From Cedecea neteri (GTDB lineage: Bacteria; Pseudomonadota; Gammaproteobacteria; Enterobacterales; Enterobacteriaceae), in assembly GCF_000757825.1 (NCBI RefSeq), contig NZ_CP009451.1:930001-994000 (forward strand): 64,000 nt of DNA, written 5' to 3'. Of this stretch, positions 31,143 through 40,722 are shown one piece after another; the first letter of the stretch is position 1; each line of letters begins with the position of its first letter. Both the position numbers and the translations under genes were made by a program. Below the pieces are notes generated by a model that was not told the DNA's origin, ran no database searches, and saw only the letters and a program-made list of their open reading frames with translations.

Positions 31143-31802
31143 ATGATAAGCCTGAAAATCTGCAGCGGTGTAGCCAGTTTGCTGGTCAGCCAACTGGCCC
31201 TGGCGGGTACGCTCGATCTGCCGCTGACCCAGTATTTCCAGCAGCGGCTGGCGGGGATCAGCGATGACGTCAGCGTCAACGTGAAAACGCCAGACGGCCA
31301 GCTTCCCGCCTGCCCTCAGCCCGAATTCTCAACGCCGGGAAATGCAAAACTGTGGGGCAACGTGAGCGTCATGGCACGCTGCGGCAGCGACAAACGCTTT
31401 ATCCAGGTTCAGGTCATTGCCACGGGCGATTACGTCGTCGCCAGTCGGGCAATCGCGCGCGGCGCAAGAATCGACCCCGGCAGCGTAGAGTTAAAACGGG
31501 GCCGCCTTGACCAACTCCCCCCAAGAACTATGATGAGTCTCGACCAGGCCACCGAGGCGGTGTCACTGCGGGACATTGCCCCCGGGCAGCCGGTTATTCA
31601 GTCGATGGTGCGCCAGGCCTGGCGGGTAAAAGCCGGCCAGCAGGTTCAGGTGATTGCCTCCGGCGAGGGCTTTAGCGTCAACGGTGAAGGTAAAGCGCTG
31701 AACAACGCCGCGGTGGCACAAAATGCCCGCGTTCGTATGTCTTCAGGGCAGGTGGTAAGCGGGAAGGTTGATGCTGATGGGAATATTCTGATTAATCTAT
31801 AA
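31143..31802 (+). CDS. flgA: Flagellar P-ring assembly chaperone FlgA
   Basis: FlgA is a periplasmic chaperone required for P-ring polymerisation by FlgI. The 219-residue precursor has a signal peptide ([16 protein letters not shown]), followed by [16 protein letters not shown]. The C-terminal SAF domain contains [65 protein letters not shown] and [14 protein letters not shown]. The length equals E. coli FlgA. GGAGAAG before the ATG supports the start. It is divergent from flgB and followed by flgMN. Confidence 0.95.
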   Translation: MISLKICSGVASLLVSQLALAGTLDLPLTQYFQQRLAGISDDVSVNVKTPDGQLPACPQPEFSTPGNAKLWGNVSVMARCGSDKRFIQVQVIATGDYVVASRAIARGARIDPGSVELKRGRLDQLPPRTMMSLDQATEAVSLRDIAPGQPVIQSMVRQAWRVKAGQQVQVIASGEGFSVNGEGKALNNAAVAQNARVRMSSGQVVSGKVDADGNILINL

Positions 31803-31808
31803 TCTTTT

Positions 31809-31834
31809 TAAAGATTCCGCGGCGACTGCCGATA
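31809..31834 (+). promoter_or_regulatory. Sigma-28 (FliA) promoter of flgMN
   Basis: TAAA (31809-31812), exactly 15 bases, then GCCGATA (31828-31834) reproduces the FliA consensus TAAA-N15-GCCGATAA up to the last base. It lies 64 bp before flgM, matching the class 3 promoter that lets cells replenish the anti-sigma factor. Confidence 0.88.
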
Positions 31835-31897
31835 GTACTATCAATTAATAATACTGACTGGCTCTTACGCCGCGAGCCCCTCGATGAGGAGAGAACA

Positions 31898-32191
31898 ATG
31901 AGCATTGATCGCACGTCGCCACTGAAACCGGTAAGCACCGTACAACCGCGTGAAACCAGCGATCCACAGACGCTGAAAAGCCGTCTGGAAAAATCCGCAA
32001 CCGCCAACAGCACCAGCGTAAAGTTAAGCGATGCGCAGGCTAAACTGATGCAGCCAGGCAGCGGCGATATCAACATGGAACGCGTTGAAGCGCTGAAGAC
32101 GGCTATTCGTAACGGCGACCTGAAGATGGATACCGGCAAGATCGCCGATGCGCTGATCCAGGAAGCCCAAAGCTATTTGTCGAGTAATTAA
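31898..32191 (+). CDS. flgM: Anti-sigma-28 factor FlgM
   Basis: FlgM binds FliA and blocks late flagellar transcription until it is exported through the finished hook. The 97-residue protein has the family length. The N-terminal half is polar and disordered ([18 protein letters not shown]) and the C-terminal FliA-binding half contains [54 protein letters not shown]. It sits three bases before flgN and has both read-through from flgA and its own sigma-28 promoter. Confidence 0.97.
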   Translation: MSIDRTSPLKPVSTVQPRETSDPQTLKSRLEKSATANSTSVKLSDAQAKLMQPGSGDINMERVEALKTAIRNGDLKMDTGKIADALIQEAQSYLSSN

Positions 32192-32193
32192 CG

Positions 32194-32619
32194 GTGAGTC
32201 GTCTGTTAGAAGTGTTGGACCAAATGACCGCAGTGCTGAATTCACTGAAAGAGGTGATGGACGCTGAACAGCTGCAGCTTTCCGCAGGCCAGATAAACAG
32301 CAATGCGCTGCAACGTATAACTGAAGATAAAAGCTCGCTGCTGGCTACGCTGGACTACCTGGAGCAGCAGCGTCGTGCGGAGCAAAATGCCGGGGCGGTC
32401 ACCAGCCTGGACGTCAGCCAGCGCTGGCAGACGATTACGCAAAAAACCCTGCATTTGCGGGACATTAACCAGCACAACGGTTGGTTACTGGAAGATCAGA
32501 TGGCCCGCAATGAGCAGGCTATTGCCGTGTTAAAACCGCATCAGGCGCCGGACTTCTATGGTGCCGACGGGCAGGCAACGTCGCAGGGCAACCGCGGCGG
32601 TAAAAAAATCACTATCTGA
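32194..32619 (+). CDS. flgN: Flagellar export chaperone FlgN
   Basis: FlgN is the cytosolic chaperone of FlgK and FlgL. The 141-residue protein is mostly helical: LEVLDQMTAVLNSLKEVMDAEQLQLS, then RITEDKSSLLATLDYLEQQRRAEQ, and a C-terminal region ending QGNRGGKKITI. The start is GTG at 32194, two bases after the flgM stop, matching the length of E. coli FlgN (138). Co-expression with FlgM and export of its clients fits the late-assembly switch. Confidence 0.94.
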   Translation: MSRLLEVLDQMTAVLNSLKEVMDAEQLQLSAGQINSNALQRITEDKSSLLATLDYLEQQRRAEQNAGAVTSLDVSQRWQTITQKTLHLRDINQHNGWLLEDQMARNEQAIAVLKPHQAPDFYGADGQATSQGNRGGKKITI

Positions 32620-32638
32620 TTTTCCCACCAGATGAAAA

Positions 32639-32668
32639 CTGCTGGTCAACGCTCTCCTTGACCAGCAG
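32639..32668. terminator. Bidirectional terminator between flgN and the cold-shock-domain gene
   Basis: A perfect 11-bp stem (32639-32649 CTGCTGGTCAA with 32658-32668 TTGACCAGCAG) with an 8-nt loop lies between the two converging stop codons. The minus-strand side is followed by four T; the plus-strand side by a weaker T-rich run. Confidence 0.75.
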
Positions 32669-32673
32669 ATTGT

Positions 32674-33156
32674 TTATTTCAGCGATTTCAAGACTTTTAC
32701 CGTAGCCTCAATATCAATCTCATCTTCTGAGAAGAGATGCGTTTCGCCTTGGAACGTGGTGACGGCCAGTTTTTTCACCGTACGCATTTCACCCTCTTTT
32801 TTCTCAGCCTTCGGGCGAATACTGTTCATCAGCAGGCCAACCGACAACACCGCGTTTTCTTTATCGATCTTGCCGTCTGCCGGCTGCTCTTCGCTGTACA
32901 CCACGTAAGATTTGATCGAGGTGATTTTAAGCCGCTCGCCGGCGATAAAGAGATGCTTGCTCTCCGGCTCAACCTTCACGGCAAAGGCCGACAGCCCTTT
33001 GTTATTGGTTCCCGGCTCGAAGGTCACCGACGCATCCTTTTTGATAAGCTCCGGATTGGCGACTTTAATCACATGGAAGTAACGGTTCTCGCCGTTTTCA
33101 TCTTTGATAAATCCGAAGCCTTTGTCTTCGAACCAGGTTGTGATTATTCCTCTCAT
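32674..33156 (-). CDS. Cold-shock-domain protein with an additional C-terminal region
   Basis: A 160-residue protein of no named gene that I recognise. Residues 1-70 look like a cold-shock domain: RGIITTWFEDKGFGFIKDENGENRYFHV has the RNP1-type KGFGFI, and the second motif reads RYFHV rather than the usual VFVHF. SVTFEPGTNNKGLSAFAVKVEPES completes the barrel. Residues 70-160 (VVYSEEQPADGKID, KAEKKEGEMRTVKKLAVTTFQGETHLFSEDEIDIEATVKVLKSLK) are not a domain I know. It is monocistronic between flgN and murJ, where K-12 has no gene. Single-stranded nucleic-acid binding is inferred from the domain. Confidence 0.8.
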   Translation of the reverse strand: MRGIITTWFEDKGFGFIKDENGENRYFHVIKVANPELIKKDASVTFEPGTNNKGLSAFAVKVEPESKHLFIAGERLKITSIKSYVVYSEEQPADGKIDKENAVLSVGLLMNSIRPKAEKKEGEMRTVKKLAVTTFQGETHLFSEDEIDIEATVKVLKSLK

Positions 33157-33233
33157 CGCTCTTTCACCTAATTAACCTTTCAACATATAAAGAATAGGGT
33201 GACCTGACGAAAGCGTCATCCACCCAGAAAAAA

Positions 33234-34769
33234 TCAAAGCGTGCGGCGGGCGAAATCTTTCAGCCTGAAGCCCAGCAGCAGCAACGTCGCAAAATAGGCG
33301 ACCACGCCCGCCACGACAACCGCCATCAGCCGCAGCAGTCGATAAGGCATATTGCCTAAATCCCAGGCAGGCATGACGTACATCAGCCCAACCAGCACCG
33401 CGGACATCACCACCACCGCTGCCACCAGGCGCAGTAGGAACGGCGCCCAGCCCGCCTGCGGCTTGAAGATATCCTGTTTACGCAGCTGCCAGTAAAGCAG
33501 CGAGGCGTTAATACAGGCCCCCAGACCAATCGACAGCGAAAGCCCGGCGTGTTTCAGCGGGCCGATAAACACCAGGTTCATCAGCTGGGTTAAAATCAGC
33601 GTCACGATGGCTATCTTCACCGGCGTTTTAATGTCCTGGCGGGAATAGAAGCCCGGCGCCAGCACTTTCACCACGATAAGCCCCATCAGGCCGACGGAGT
33701 ACGCGACCAGCGCGCGCTGGGTCATCAGGGCATCAAAAGCAGAGAATTTGCCGTACTGGAACAAAGACACGGTCAGCGGTTTGGCCAGGATACCCAGCGC
33801 CACGGCGCTCGGCAGCGCCAGCAGGAAACAAAGGCGCAGGCCCCAGTCCATCAGGCGCGAGTATTCATCGTGGTTGCCGGTGGCAAAGCTCTTCGCCAGC
33901 GACGGCAGCAAAATTGTGCCTAACGCCACGCCCAGCACCCCAGAAGGGAACTCCATCAGGCGGTCGGCATAATACATCCAGGAGACCGAGCCGGACACCA
34001 GGAAAGAGGCAAAAATGGTATTGATGATCAGCGAAATCTGGCTGACGGAAACGCCAAGAATCGCCGGCCCCATCTGCTTGATAACCCGCATCGCACCGGC
34101 ATCTTTAAAGCTGATGCGCGGCAGTACAAGCATGCCGATTTTCTTCAGGTGCGGCAGCTGGTAGGCCAACTGCAACACGCCGCCCACCGTTACCGCCCAG
34201 GCCAGCGCCAGAATCGGCGGGTTAAAGTGCGGGGCAGCAAACAGCGCAAAGCCAATCATACTGAGGTTGAGGAAAGTCGGGGCAAACGCCGGGACCGAGA
34301 AACGGTTCCAGGTATTCAGGATGGCCCCCACCAGCGACGCCAGCGAAATCAGCAAAATATACGGGAAGGTGATACGCAGCAGGCTTGAGGTCAGCGCGAA
34401 TTTATCCGCGGTGTCGGCAAAGCCCGGGGCGGTAACCAGAATAACCCACGGCGCGGCGAGCATGCCGAGTACGGTGACCAGCGCCAGCGCCAGGGTCAAA
34501 AGTCCCGAGACGTAGGAGACAAACACGCGGGTAGCGTCTTCACCCTGTTTACTCTTGTATTCGGCAAGAATCGGCACAAACGCCTGAGAGAAAGCGCCCT
34601 CGGCAAAGATACGGCGCAGCAGGTTCGGCAGCTTAAACGCCACGAAGAAGGCGTCCGTCGCCATTCCTGCCCCAAATACCCTCGCCACAATAGCGTCGCG
34701 CGCAAAGCCAAGCACACGTGAAAACATGGTCATCGAGCTGACGGCCGCCAGCGATTTTAATAGGTTCAT
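33234..34769 (-). CDS. murJ: Lipid II flippase MurJ
   Basis: MurJ moves lipid II across the inner membrane for peptidoglycan synthesis. The 511-residue protein is a MATE-like transporter with about 14 membrane segments. Visible motifs are [61 protein letters not shown], and [24 protein letters not shown]. The length equals E. coli MviN. The ATG is followed at once by the hydrophobic N-terminus. The gene is conserved next to mviM and flgN. Confidence 0.97.
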   Translation of the reverse strand: MNLLKSLAAVSSMTMFSRVLGFARDAIVARVFGAGMATDAFFVAFKLPNLLRRIFAEGAFSQAFVPILAEYKSKQGEDATRVFVSYVSGLLTLALALVTVLGMLAAPWVILVTAPGFADTADKFALTSSLLRITFPYILLISLASLVGAILNTWNRFSVPAFAPTFLNLSMIGFALFAAPHFNPPILALAWAVTVGGVLQLAYQLPHLKKIGMLVLPRISFKDAGAMRVIKQMGPAILGVSVSQISLIINTIFASFLVSGSVSWMYYADRLMEFPSGVLGVALGTILLPSLAKSFATGNHDEYSRLMDWGLRLCFLLALPSAVALGILAKPLTVSLFQYGKFSAFDALMTQRALVAYSVGLMGLIVVKVLAPGFYSRQDIKTPVKIAIVTLILTQLMNLVFIGPLKHAGLSLSIGLGACINASLLYWQLRKQDIFKPQAGWAPFLLRLVAAVVVMSAVLVGLMYVMPAWDLGNMPYRLLRLMAVVVAGVVAYFATLLLLGFRLKDFARRTL

Positions 34770-34795
34770 TTATTCTGTTATTCCACAAACATGAA

Positions 34796-34812
34796 CGCCT
34801 GCAATGCAGGCG
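34796..34812 (-). terminator. Possible terminator hairpin between mviM and murJ
   Basis: CGCCTGC (34796-34802) pairs with GCAGGCG (34806-34812) around a 3-nt loop. The downstream T-run on the minus strand is weak, so partial termination or mRNA end protection is as likely. Confidence 0.4.
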
Positions 34813-34882
34813 TACATGGATGATGACAAGTCGGCATAGTCTACCGATACGGGGCCGAATTGCTACCGTGATATGTTACAGC

Positions 34883-35809
34883 TTATTCGTTAATCGCCTC
34901 GCGCCAGAGCTTGTCCACGACGCGCTGCGCCAGCAGGGCCTGCTCGCCGGAGGTTTCCGGAACCGTCTGATTCGCCACGCAGTCGATAAAGTGACGGGCG
35001 CAGCCTGCAAAACCGCGCTGTTCCAGCGTTGTTTGCCAGCCCGGAATCGGCTGTTCGACTATCCCTGCCCCACGCTCCTCCTGCCACTGGCGCATGTCGG
35101 TGACTTCATACAGCCCGCCGTCCGTCACCGCCTGAACCCACTCGCGCTGGCTCCCGGCCCGGCGATGCATGCTGGTCGTTATCGTCAGATTGCCCAGGCT
35201 GAAATGGTGCTCGGCATACAGCATCTGCCCCAGCTCGTTGGTCTGCAGCGTCCCGCTTTGCAGCTGGGCATTTCCGCCCCCAAGCCACAGCGCGGTATCC
35301 ACCACGTGGAGATAGTCATCCAGCAGGGTGAAGCGCAGATCGTTCGGGCCAACGCTGTCGCTGCGATGTTTATCCATGCGAAGGGACGCCGCCCCTGCGG
35401 ACAGCTTTTCTTTTAATTGCTGATAGCGCGGGGCAAAACGGCGGTTAAAGCCCACCATCAGGGTAAGTTTTTTACGTGCGGCAAGCTCCACCAGCCGCTC
35501 GGCATCGGCCAGGTTTTCCGCTAAAGGTTTATCCACGCAGACGTTAACGCCGGCGTTGAGCAGCTCGCTTACCACCGCAAAATGCGAACTGGTGGCGCTA
35601 TGCACAAACACGGCATCGCACCGGGCTGCCAGGTTGCTCAGCGAGTCGATATAAGGAATGCGCCAGGTTTCACACACCGGCAATGCTTTTGCTTTGGTCG
35701 GCGAAAATGCCCCCACCAGCGACCAGTCGTTGGATGCGCCAAGAACCGGCAGCCAGGCTTTCTGCGCGATACCGCCCAGCCCCACCACGCCAACGCGTAA
35801 TTTCGTCAT
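34883..35809 (-). CDS. mviM: Gfo/Idh/MocA-family oxidoreductase YceM/MviM
   Basis: A 308-residue NAD(P)-dependent oxidoreductase of the Gfo/Idh/MocA type with unknown substrate. The Rossmann motif RVGVVGLGGIAQKAWLPVLG is at the N-terminus and the family signature CVDKPLAENLADAERLVELAARKKLTLMVGFNRRFAP contains the EKP-like catalytic lysine (here DKPLA). It lies between yceH and murJ in the same direction with a short gap to yceH. The association with murJ in enterics is long known, but there is no proof of a cell-wall role. Confidence 0.92.
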   Translation of the reverse strand: MTKLRVGVVGLGGIAQKAWLPVLGASNDWSLVGAFSPTKAKALPVCETWRIPYIDSLSNLAARCDAVFVHSATSSHFAVVSELLNAGVNVCVDKPLAENLADAERLVELAARKKLTLMVGFNRRFAPRYQQLKEKLSAGAASLRMDKHRSDSVGPNDLRFTLLDDYLHVVDTALWLGGGNAQLQSGTLQTNELGQMLYAEHHFSLGNLTITTSMHRRAGSQREWVQAVTDGGLYEVTDMRQWQEERGAGIVEQPIPGWQTTLEQRGFAGCARHFIDCVANQTVPETSGEQALLAQRVVDKLWREAINE

Positions 35810-35811
35810 CG

Positions 35812-36459
35812 TTAATCTCCCAGATGCGCGAGCAGGGAATCCAGCCGCTGTTTTAGTTCGGCAACTTCAGCCTCCAGCGCGTCCACTCTCGCATGGAGCG
35901 AGTCTGAAACCGGACTTACGTTTTGCTCCGCCATCGCAGAAGCATCGACCTCCCCGCTAAAGAGATGCATATAACGGCTTTCACGCTTCCCCGGCTCGCG
36001 AGGCAGACGCACAACAAACGGCCCGTCATCACGGCCTGCAAGCCCTTCCAGCGTGGCTTCTACCTGGGCCATATCGGTGAACTCAAACATTCTCCCGGCA
36101 CGGCTGCGCAGCTCACCCGGCGTTTGCGCGCCCCGCAGCAGCAAAGTGGTGATAACCGCCACTTCCGCCGGGTTCAGCTTCAAATTACCAAACTCTGAAT
36201 TGCAAAAGCGTTGTTCGTATTTGGTCACGCGGTTGCCAAACCCGCTCACGGTGCGCAGATAATGATTTTTCAGCAACACATCCAGCGTGTCCTGGACGTC
36301 GTGCTCTTTCAGCTCCATCACCGGTTCACGGTTGGTTTTCTGGTTGCAGGCGGTGACGACGCCGTTGACCGACATGGGATACTGCTCTGGCGTAGTGATT
36401 TGCTTTTCCAACAGGCTGCCAATCACGCGGGCTTCAACCGCCGTTAACTGATATTTCAT
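35812..36459 (-). CDS. yceH: YceH, DUF480 protein
   Basis: A 215-residue member of the DUF480 family, whose structure is two winged-helix domains; the function is not established. It begins [50 protein letters not shown] and has [46 protein letters not shown]. The C-terminus is a coiled coil ([23 protein letters not shown]). The gene is packed between rimJ and mviM with 2-bp gaps, which implies co-transcription. Confidence 0.93.
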   Translation of the reverse strand: MKYQLTAVEARVIGSLLEKQITTPEQYPMSVNGVVTACNQKTNREPVMELKEHDVQDTLDVLLKNHYLRTVSGFGNRVTKYEQRFCNSEFGNLKLNPAEVAVITTLLLRGAQTPGELRSRAGRMFEFTDMAQVEATLEGLAGRDDGPFVVRLPREPGKRESRYMHLFSGEVDASAMAEQNVSPVSDSLHARVDALEAEVAELKQRLDSLLAHLGD

Positions 36460-36461
36460 TT

Positions 36462-37052
36462 TTAAACTCCACGACCTGGGGTCCAGTCTTTATTGACGAG
36501 CGCGGTCAGAACGTGGTCCCGCCACACGCCGTCAATCAGCAAATAATCCTTGGCGTAGCCTTCTTTCTCAAAGCCCAGACGCGTCAGCAGGTCACCGCTT
36601 CGCTGATTATGCGGCATATAGTTGGCCATAATGCGGTGCACGTTCTGGCTACGTTGCATATAGCGAATAGCGCTGGTCAGCGCCTCATGCATTAACCCCT
36701 GCCCCTGCCATTTTTCGGCGATGGAGTAACCGAGGTAGCAGGCATGGAACGAGCCGCGCACAACGTTGGAAAAGTTAGCCACACCGATGACTTCTTTTTC
36801 TTCCGGATCGAGCAGCGCAAAGTAATACGCGCTGCCCTGCTTGTGCATTTCATTGATCATGCCAAGCCTTGCCTGCCAGCCTGACGGATAACAGTAGCTT
36901 TCATCCCGAATGGGTTCCCAGGGCTTCAGAAATTGACGATTTTCGGTGTAGTAATCCGCCATACGCCAGGCATCTCGCTCATAAACCAGACGCACCACCA
37001 GTCTGTCGGTCACCAGGCGAACTTTCGGTGCATTATTGCGGTAGCCAAACAT
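36462..37052 (-). CDS. rimJ: Ribosomal protein S5 N-acetyltransferase RimJ
   Basis: RimJ acetylates the N-terminal alanine of ribosomal protein S5 and has a role in 30S assembly. The 196-residue GNAT protein has [37 protein letters not shown] at the N-terminus. The acetyl-CoA motif region is [27 protein letters not shown], and [40 protein letters not shown] ends it. It starts a yceH/mviM-containing string and is divergent from mdtH. Confidence 0.95.
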   Translation of the reverse strand: MFGYRNNAPKVRLVTDRLVVRLVYERDAWRMADYYTENRQFLKPWEPIRDESYCYPSGWQARLGMINEMHKQGSAYYFALLDPEEKEVIGVANFSNVVRGSFHACYLGYSIAEKWQGQGLMHEALTSAIRYMQRSQNVHRIMANYMPHNQRSGDLLTRLGFEKEGYAKDYLLIDGVWRDHVLTALVNKDWTPGRGV

Positions 37053-37281
37053 GTTTATCCCACTCCTTCATCCCGCTTCTCGGGGCTCATCTTATTACTA
37101 TACCTGTGCCTGCCCGCCGAGTGAAAACAACAACATGAAGCAACATCATTTTTTTCGATTAAAGAGTTAAATCAAACTCGTTGCACGATAAAAAAATATT
37201 GTCCTGCACCTTGTGTCAAAAGCTCGGACGGCAGGCGAGAATAAGTCTCTGTCACGTTTAATTAAGTTCCCTGGAGGGGAG

Positions 37282-38496
37282 ATGTCGCGGGTGGCGCAGG
37301 CAAGGAGCCTGGGTAAATATTTCCTGCTGCTTGATAACATGTTAGTGGTATTGGGCTTTTTCGTTGTCTTCCCTTTGATTTCCATCCGCTTCGTTGACCA
37401 GTTAGGCTGGGCCGCATTGATGGTCGGGATTGCCCTGGGTCTGCGTCAGTTTATCCAGCAGGGGCTGGGCGTCTTTGGCGGCGCTATTGCCGACAGGCTC
37501 GGTGCTAAACCGATGATCGTCACCGGCATGCTGCTGCGCGCCGCCGGGTTTGCCACCATGGGGATCGCTACCGAACCGTGGATGCTGTGGCTCTCGTGCC
37601 TGCTCTCCGCCATCGGCGGGACGTTGTTTGACCCTCCCCGCTCGGCGCTGGTCGTCAAACTGGTTCGCCCTCAGCACCGGGGCCGCTTCTTCTCGATACT
37701 GATGATGCAGGACAGCGCTGGCGCGGTTATCGGCGCCCTGCTGGGGAGCTGGCTGCTGCAGTATGATTTCCGCCTGGTGTGCGCCGTGGGTGCGGTGATG
37801 TTCGTGCTTTGCGCAGCGCTTAACGCCTGGCTGCTTCCTGCCTATAAGCTTTCGACCATCCGCACGCCAATGCGTGAAGGCATGGGGCGCGTATTCCGCG
37901 ACAAACGCTTTATTACCTATGTGCTGACGCTAACCGGCTATTACATGCTGGCGGTGCAGGTCATGCTAATGCTGCCGCTGATGGTGAACGACATTGCAGG
38001 TACCGCATCGGCGGTGAAATGGATGTACGCCATTGAAGCGGCGCTTTCGCTGACGCTGCTCTACCCTATCGCCCGCTGGAGCGAAAAGCGCTTCCGCCTT
38101 GAGCAACGCCTCATGGCCGGGCTGGTTCTGATGACGGTCAGCCTGATGCCTATTGGCCTTACCTCGAGCTTACAGCAGCTTTTTGCCCTGATTTGTACTT
38201 TCTATATCGGCTCGATTATTGCCGAGCCCGCCAGGGAAACCCTGAGCGCCTCGCTGGCCGATGCCCGCGCGCGCGGCAGCTATATGGGGTTCAGCCGTTT
38301 AGGGCTGTCGCTGGGCGGCGCGCTGGGCTATACCGGCGGCGGCTGGCTGTTTGACGCGGGGAAAGCGCTGCAGCAGCCGGAGTTGCCCTGGGCGATGCTC
38401 GGGATTATCGGCTGTATTACCCTTGCCGCGCTGTGGTGGCAGTTCAGCCTCAAACCGGTTGAACCGACGATGTTCGAGCCCGGAGGCCAGGGGTAA
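37282..38496 (+). CDS. mdtH: MFS multidrug efflux protein MdtH
   Basis: MdtH is an inner-membrane drug:proton antiporter; in E. coli overexpression gives quinolone resistance. The 404-residue protein has about 12 membrane segments. The MFS motif between TM2 and TM3 reads [26 protein letters not shown], and [49 protein letters not shown] follows. The ATG at 37282 ([14 protein letters not shown]) lies right after GGAGGGGAG and matches the E. coli start; the frame extends upstream to 37213. Confidence 0.94.
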   Translation: MSRVAQARSLGKYFLLLDNMLVVLGFFVVFPLISIRFVDQLGWAALMVGIALGLRQFIQQGLGVFGGAIADRLGAKPMIVTGMLLRAAGFATMGIATEPWMLWLSCLLSAIGGTLFDPPRSALVVKLVRPQHRGRFFSILMMQDSAGAVIGALLGSWLLQYDFRLVCAVGAVMFVLCAALNAWLLPAYKLSTIRTPMREGMGRVFRDKRFITYVLTLTGYYMLAVQVMLMLPLMVNDIAGTASAVKWMYAIEAALSLTLLYPIARWSEKRFRLEQRLMAGLVLMTVSLMPIGLTSSLQQLFALICTFYIGSIIAEPARETLSASLADARARGSYMGFSRLGLSLGGALGYTGGGWLFDAGKALQQPELPWAMLGIIGCITLAALWWQFSLKPVEPTMFEPGGQG

Positions 38497-38595
38497 ATCC
38501 CCCCTTTCATCTTTTTCCTGTAGCCGCTAACGCCGGGCCGCATTATGCTGATTAACGCAAGGCACGGCATTGGAGCCGCTATTTTGAGGAAGCCT

Positions 38596-39156
38596 ATGAA
38601 GAAGATTGTTTTTGCCGCAGCATTGATGCTTAGCGGCCTGCTGTCAGGATGCAACCAGTTAACGCAGTACAGCGTGAGTGAACAGGAGATCAACCAGTCG
38701 CTGGAAAAACACAATAACTTCGCGAAAGACATTGGCCTGCCCGGCGTGGCAGATGCCCACGTCGTGTTAACCAACTTAGTCAGCCAGATTGGGCGGGAAG
38801 AGCCGAATAAAGTCACCCTGACCGGCGACGCCAATCTGGACATGACGTCGCTGTTTGGCAATCAGAAAGCCACCCTGAAGCTGAAGCTGAAAGCGCTGCC
38901 GGTGTTCAATAAAGAACAAGGCGCTATCTACCTGCAGGAAATGGAAGTGGTGGATGCTCAGGTTGAGCCGCAAAAAATGCAAACCGTGCTGCAAACCATC
39001 GTGCCTTACCTGAACCAGTCGCTGCGCAGCTACTTCAATCAGCAACCGGCCTATGTCCTGAGTGAAGATCGCAGCAAAGGCGAGTCACTGGCGAAGAAAT
39101 ATGCCAAAGGCATCGAAGTGAAGCCCGGTGAAATTATCATCCCATTAACGGACTGA
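38596..39156 (+). CDS. yceB: YceB, DUF1439 lipoprotein
   Basis: A 186-residue predicted lipoprotein of unknown role, same length as E. coli YceB. The signal peptide KKIVFAAALMLSGLLSGC ends in the lipobox LSGC, then NQLTQYSVSEQEINQSLEKHNNFAKDIGLPGVADAHVVLTNL. The DUF1439 fold is related to lipid-binding tubular proteins. Reported E. coli work places YceB near cell-wall amidase and mercury-stress phenotypes only loosely. The ATG at 38596 follows GAGGAAG. It ends in a strong terminator. Confidence 0.9.
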   Translation: MKKIVFAAALMLSGLLSGCNQLTQYSVSEQEINQSLEKHNNFAKDIGLPGVADAHVVLTNLVSQIGREEPNKVTLTGDANLDMTSLFGNQKATLKLKLKALPVFNKEQGAIYLQEMEVVDAQVEPQKMQTVLQTIVPYLNQSLRSYFNQQPAYVLSEDRSKGESLAKKYAKGIEVKPGEIIIPLTD

Positions 39157-39164
39157 TAGCCTCT

Positions 39165-39196
39165 CTCTCAGGGCAGATTTCTGCTCTGAGAGTTTT
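39165..39196 (+). terminator. Rho-independent terminator of yceB
   Basis: A 12-bp stem with one G-U pair (39165-39176 with 39181-39192) and an ATTT loop is followed by four T, nine bases after the yceB stop codon. Confidence 0.85.
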
Positions 39197-39216
39197 GTAC
39201 AACATAAGTGGTGCAA

Positions 39217-39232
39217 ACGATAACGTTTCCCC
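39217..39232 (+). promoter_or_regulatory. PurR-type operator upstream of pyrC
   Basis: ACGATAACGTTTCCCC agrees with the PurR consensus ACGCAAACGTTTNCGT at 11 of 15 defined positions, including the central AACGTTT. E. coli pyrC is repressed by PurR through such a site upstream of the gene. The fit here is moderate. Confidence 0.55.
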
Positions 39233-39241
39233 TTATCCTTA

Positions 39242-39297
39242 GTGCCCGGCATAAAACCAGCCCTTGATGACTGATTTTCCCTCTCACGCCGGAGCAC
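39242..39297 (+). promoter_or_regulatory. pyrC leader hairpin that sequesters the ribosome binding site
   Basis: GTGCCCGGC (39242-39250) can pair with GCCGGAGCAC (39288-39297), leaving one bulged A; the second strand contains the GGAG ribosome binding site of pyrC. In E. coli and Salmonella the start of transcription shifts by a few bases with the CTP/GTP ratio. Longer transcripts made under pyrimidine excess form this hairpin and block translation. The same arrangement is predicted here. Confidence 0.75.
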
Positions 39298-39301
39298 ATT
39301 C

Positions 39302-40348
39302 ATGACCGCATTACCTCAGGTATTAAAAATCCGCCGCCCAGATGACTGGCATATCCACCTTCGCGATGGTGATATGCTGAAAACCGTGGTGCCTTACACC
39401 AGCCAGACGTATGGCCGCGCGATTGTGATGCCCAATCTTGCGCCTCCTGTTACCAGCGTGGAAGCGGCTGTCGCCTACCGTCAGCGTATTCTTGATGCCG
39501 TTCCGGCCGGTCAAAACTTCGAACCCCTGATGACCTGCTACCTGACCGACACGCTCGACCCTAACGAAATTGAGCGCGGTTTTAATGAAGGCGTGTTTAC
39601 CGCCGCCAAGCTTTATCCGGCCAATGCCACCACCAACTCAGCTCACGGCGTCACCAGTACTGCCGCTATCATGCCGGTGCTTGAACGCATGCAAAAAATT
39701 GGCATGCCGCTGCTGGTGCACGGCGAAGTCACCCATGCCGATATCGATATTTTCGATCGCGAAGCGCGTTTTATCGAAACCGTCATGGAGCCATTGCGCC
39801 GCCAACTGCCGGAACTGAAGGTCGTGTTCGAACACATCACCACCAAAGATGCGGCCCAGTATGTGAAGGAAGGCAACTCGCTGATTGGGGCGACCATCAC
39901 GCCTCAGCACCTGATGTTTAACCGCAATCACATGCTGGTAGGCGGCATCCGGCCACACCTTTACTGCCTGCCAATTCTGAAGCGTAGCGTTCACCAGGAT
40001 GCCCTGCGCGAGCTGGTTGCCAGCGGCTGTGACCGCGTATTCCTCGGCACCGACTCCGCGCCGCACTCGCGCCATCGCAAAGAGACAAGCTGCGGCTGCG
40101 CAGGCTGCTTTAACGCGCCGTCCGCGCTGGGCGCCTATGCCACGGTGTTTGAAGAAATGAATGCGCTGCAGCACTTCGAGGCTTTCACCTCGCTGAACGG
40201 CCCACGTTTCTACGGCCTGCCGCTGAATGAAGACAGTATCGAGCTGGTACGCGTTGCCGAGAAAATGCCGGAGCTGATTGAAGCCGGTGACGACAGCATC
40301 GTCCCGTTCCTCGCCGGCGAGGACGTAACCTGGTCGGTTAAAGGCTAA
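39302..40348 (+). CDS. pyrC: Dihydroorotase PyrC
   Basis: PyrC closes carbamoyl-aspartate to dihydroorotate in pyrimidine synthesis. The 348-residue zinc enzyme has [12 protein letters not shown] with the HxH metal pair, the carboxylated lysine in [48 protein letters not shown], and [18 protein letters not shown] with the metal-binding Asp. The length equals E. coli PyrC. It is preceded by the translational-control hairpin and a PurR-type site. Confidence 0.98.
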   Translation: MTALPQVLKIRRPDDWHIHLRDGDMLKTVVPYTSQTYGRAIVMPNLAPPVTSVEAAVAYRQRILDAVPAGQNFEPLMTCYLTDTLDPNEIERGFNEGVFTAAKLYPANATTNSAHGVTSTAAIMPVLERMQKIGMPLLVHGEVTHADIDIFDREARFIETVMEPLRRQLPELKVVFEHITTKDAAQYVKEGNSLIGATITPQHLMFNRNHMLVGGIRPHLYCLPILKRSVHQDALRELVASGCDRVFLGTDSAPHSRHRKETSCGCAGCFNAPSALGAYATVFEEMNALQHFEAFTSLNGPRFYGLPLNEDSIELVRVAEKMPELIEAGDDSIVPFLAGEDVTWSVKG

Positions 40349-40386
40349 ATTTTTCAACGCCCCCTGTTGCTTACTGGAAATTTAAC

Positions 40387-40402
40387 CTGTATAAATATCC
40401 AG
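40387..40402 (+). promoter_or_regulatory. LexA box of dinI
   Basis: CTG-N10-CAG (CTGTATAAATATCCAG) agrees with the LexA consensus CTGTATATATATACAG. It lies 22 bp before the dinI start codon, so dinI should be induced by DNA damage as in E. coli. Confidence 0.85.
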
Positions 40403-40423
40403 TATATTGTACAGGGGGTCGTT

Positions 40424-40669
40424 ATGCGTATTGAAGTGACTATAGCCAAAACCACACCGTTGCCAGCCGGGGCTATCGACGCCCTTGCCAATGAGCTTTC
40501 CCGCCGTATCAATCAGCATTTCCCGGACACCAGCAGCGAAGTTCAGGTGCGTTATGCCTCCGGCAACAACCTGTCCGTGCTGGGCGGTGCCAAAGAAGAT
40601 AAAACGCGAATCAGCGAGATCCTCCAGGAAACCTGGGAAAGCGCTGACGATTGGTTTTCTGCCGACTAA
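40424..40669 (+). CDS. dinI: DNA-damage-inducible protein DinI
   Basis: DinI binds RecA filaments and tunes the SOS response. The 81-residue protein has the family length and the N-terminal strand MRIEVTIAKTTPLPAGAIDALANELSRRINQHFP. The C-terminal RISEILQETWESADDWFSAD is the acidic helix that mimics DNA and contacts RecA. The ATG at 40424 follows AGGGGGTC; the open frame upstream overlaps the LexA box. A hairpin terminator follows. Confidence 0.96.
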   Translation: MRIEVTIAKTTPLPAGAIDALANELSRRINQHFPDTSSEVQVRYASGNNLSVLGGAKEDKTRISEILQETWESADDWFSAD

Positions 40670-40697
40670 TACCCTCAATTATGTTGGTACTTTTTTG

Positions 40698-40722
40698 CCG
40701 GGTGTCGCCATCCGGTTTTTTT
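40698..40722 (+). terminator. Terminator of dinI; remaining 40670-40971 spacer
   Basis: CCGGGTG (40698-40704) pairs with CATCCGG (40709-40715), with one G-U, and seven T follow. The rest of the 300-bp spacer up to bssS is AT-rich and holds no gene that I can support; it should contain the bssS promoter, which I could not fix. Confidence 0.65.
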
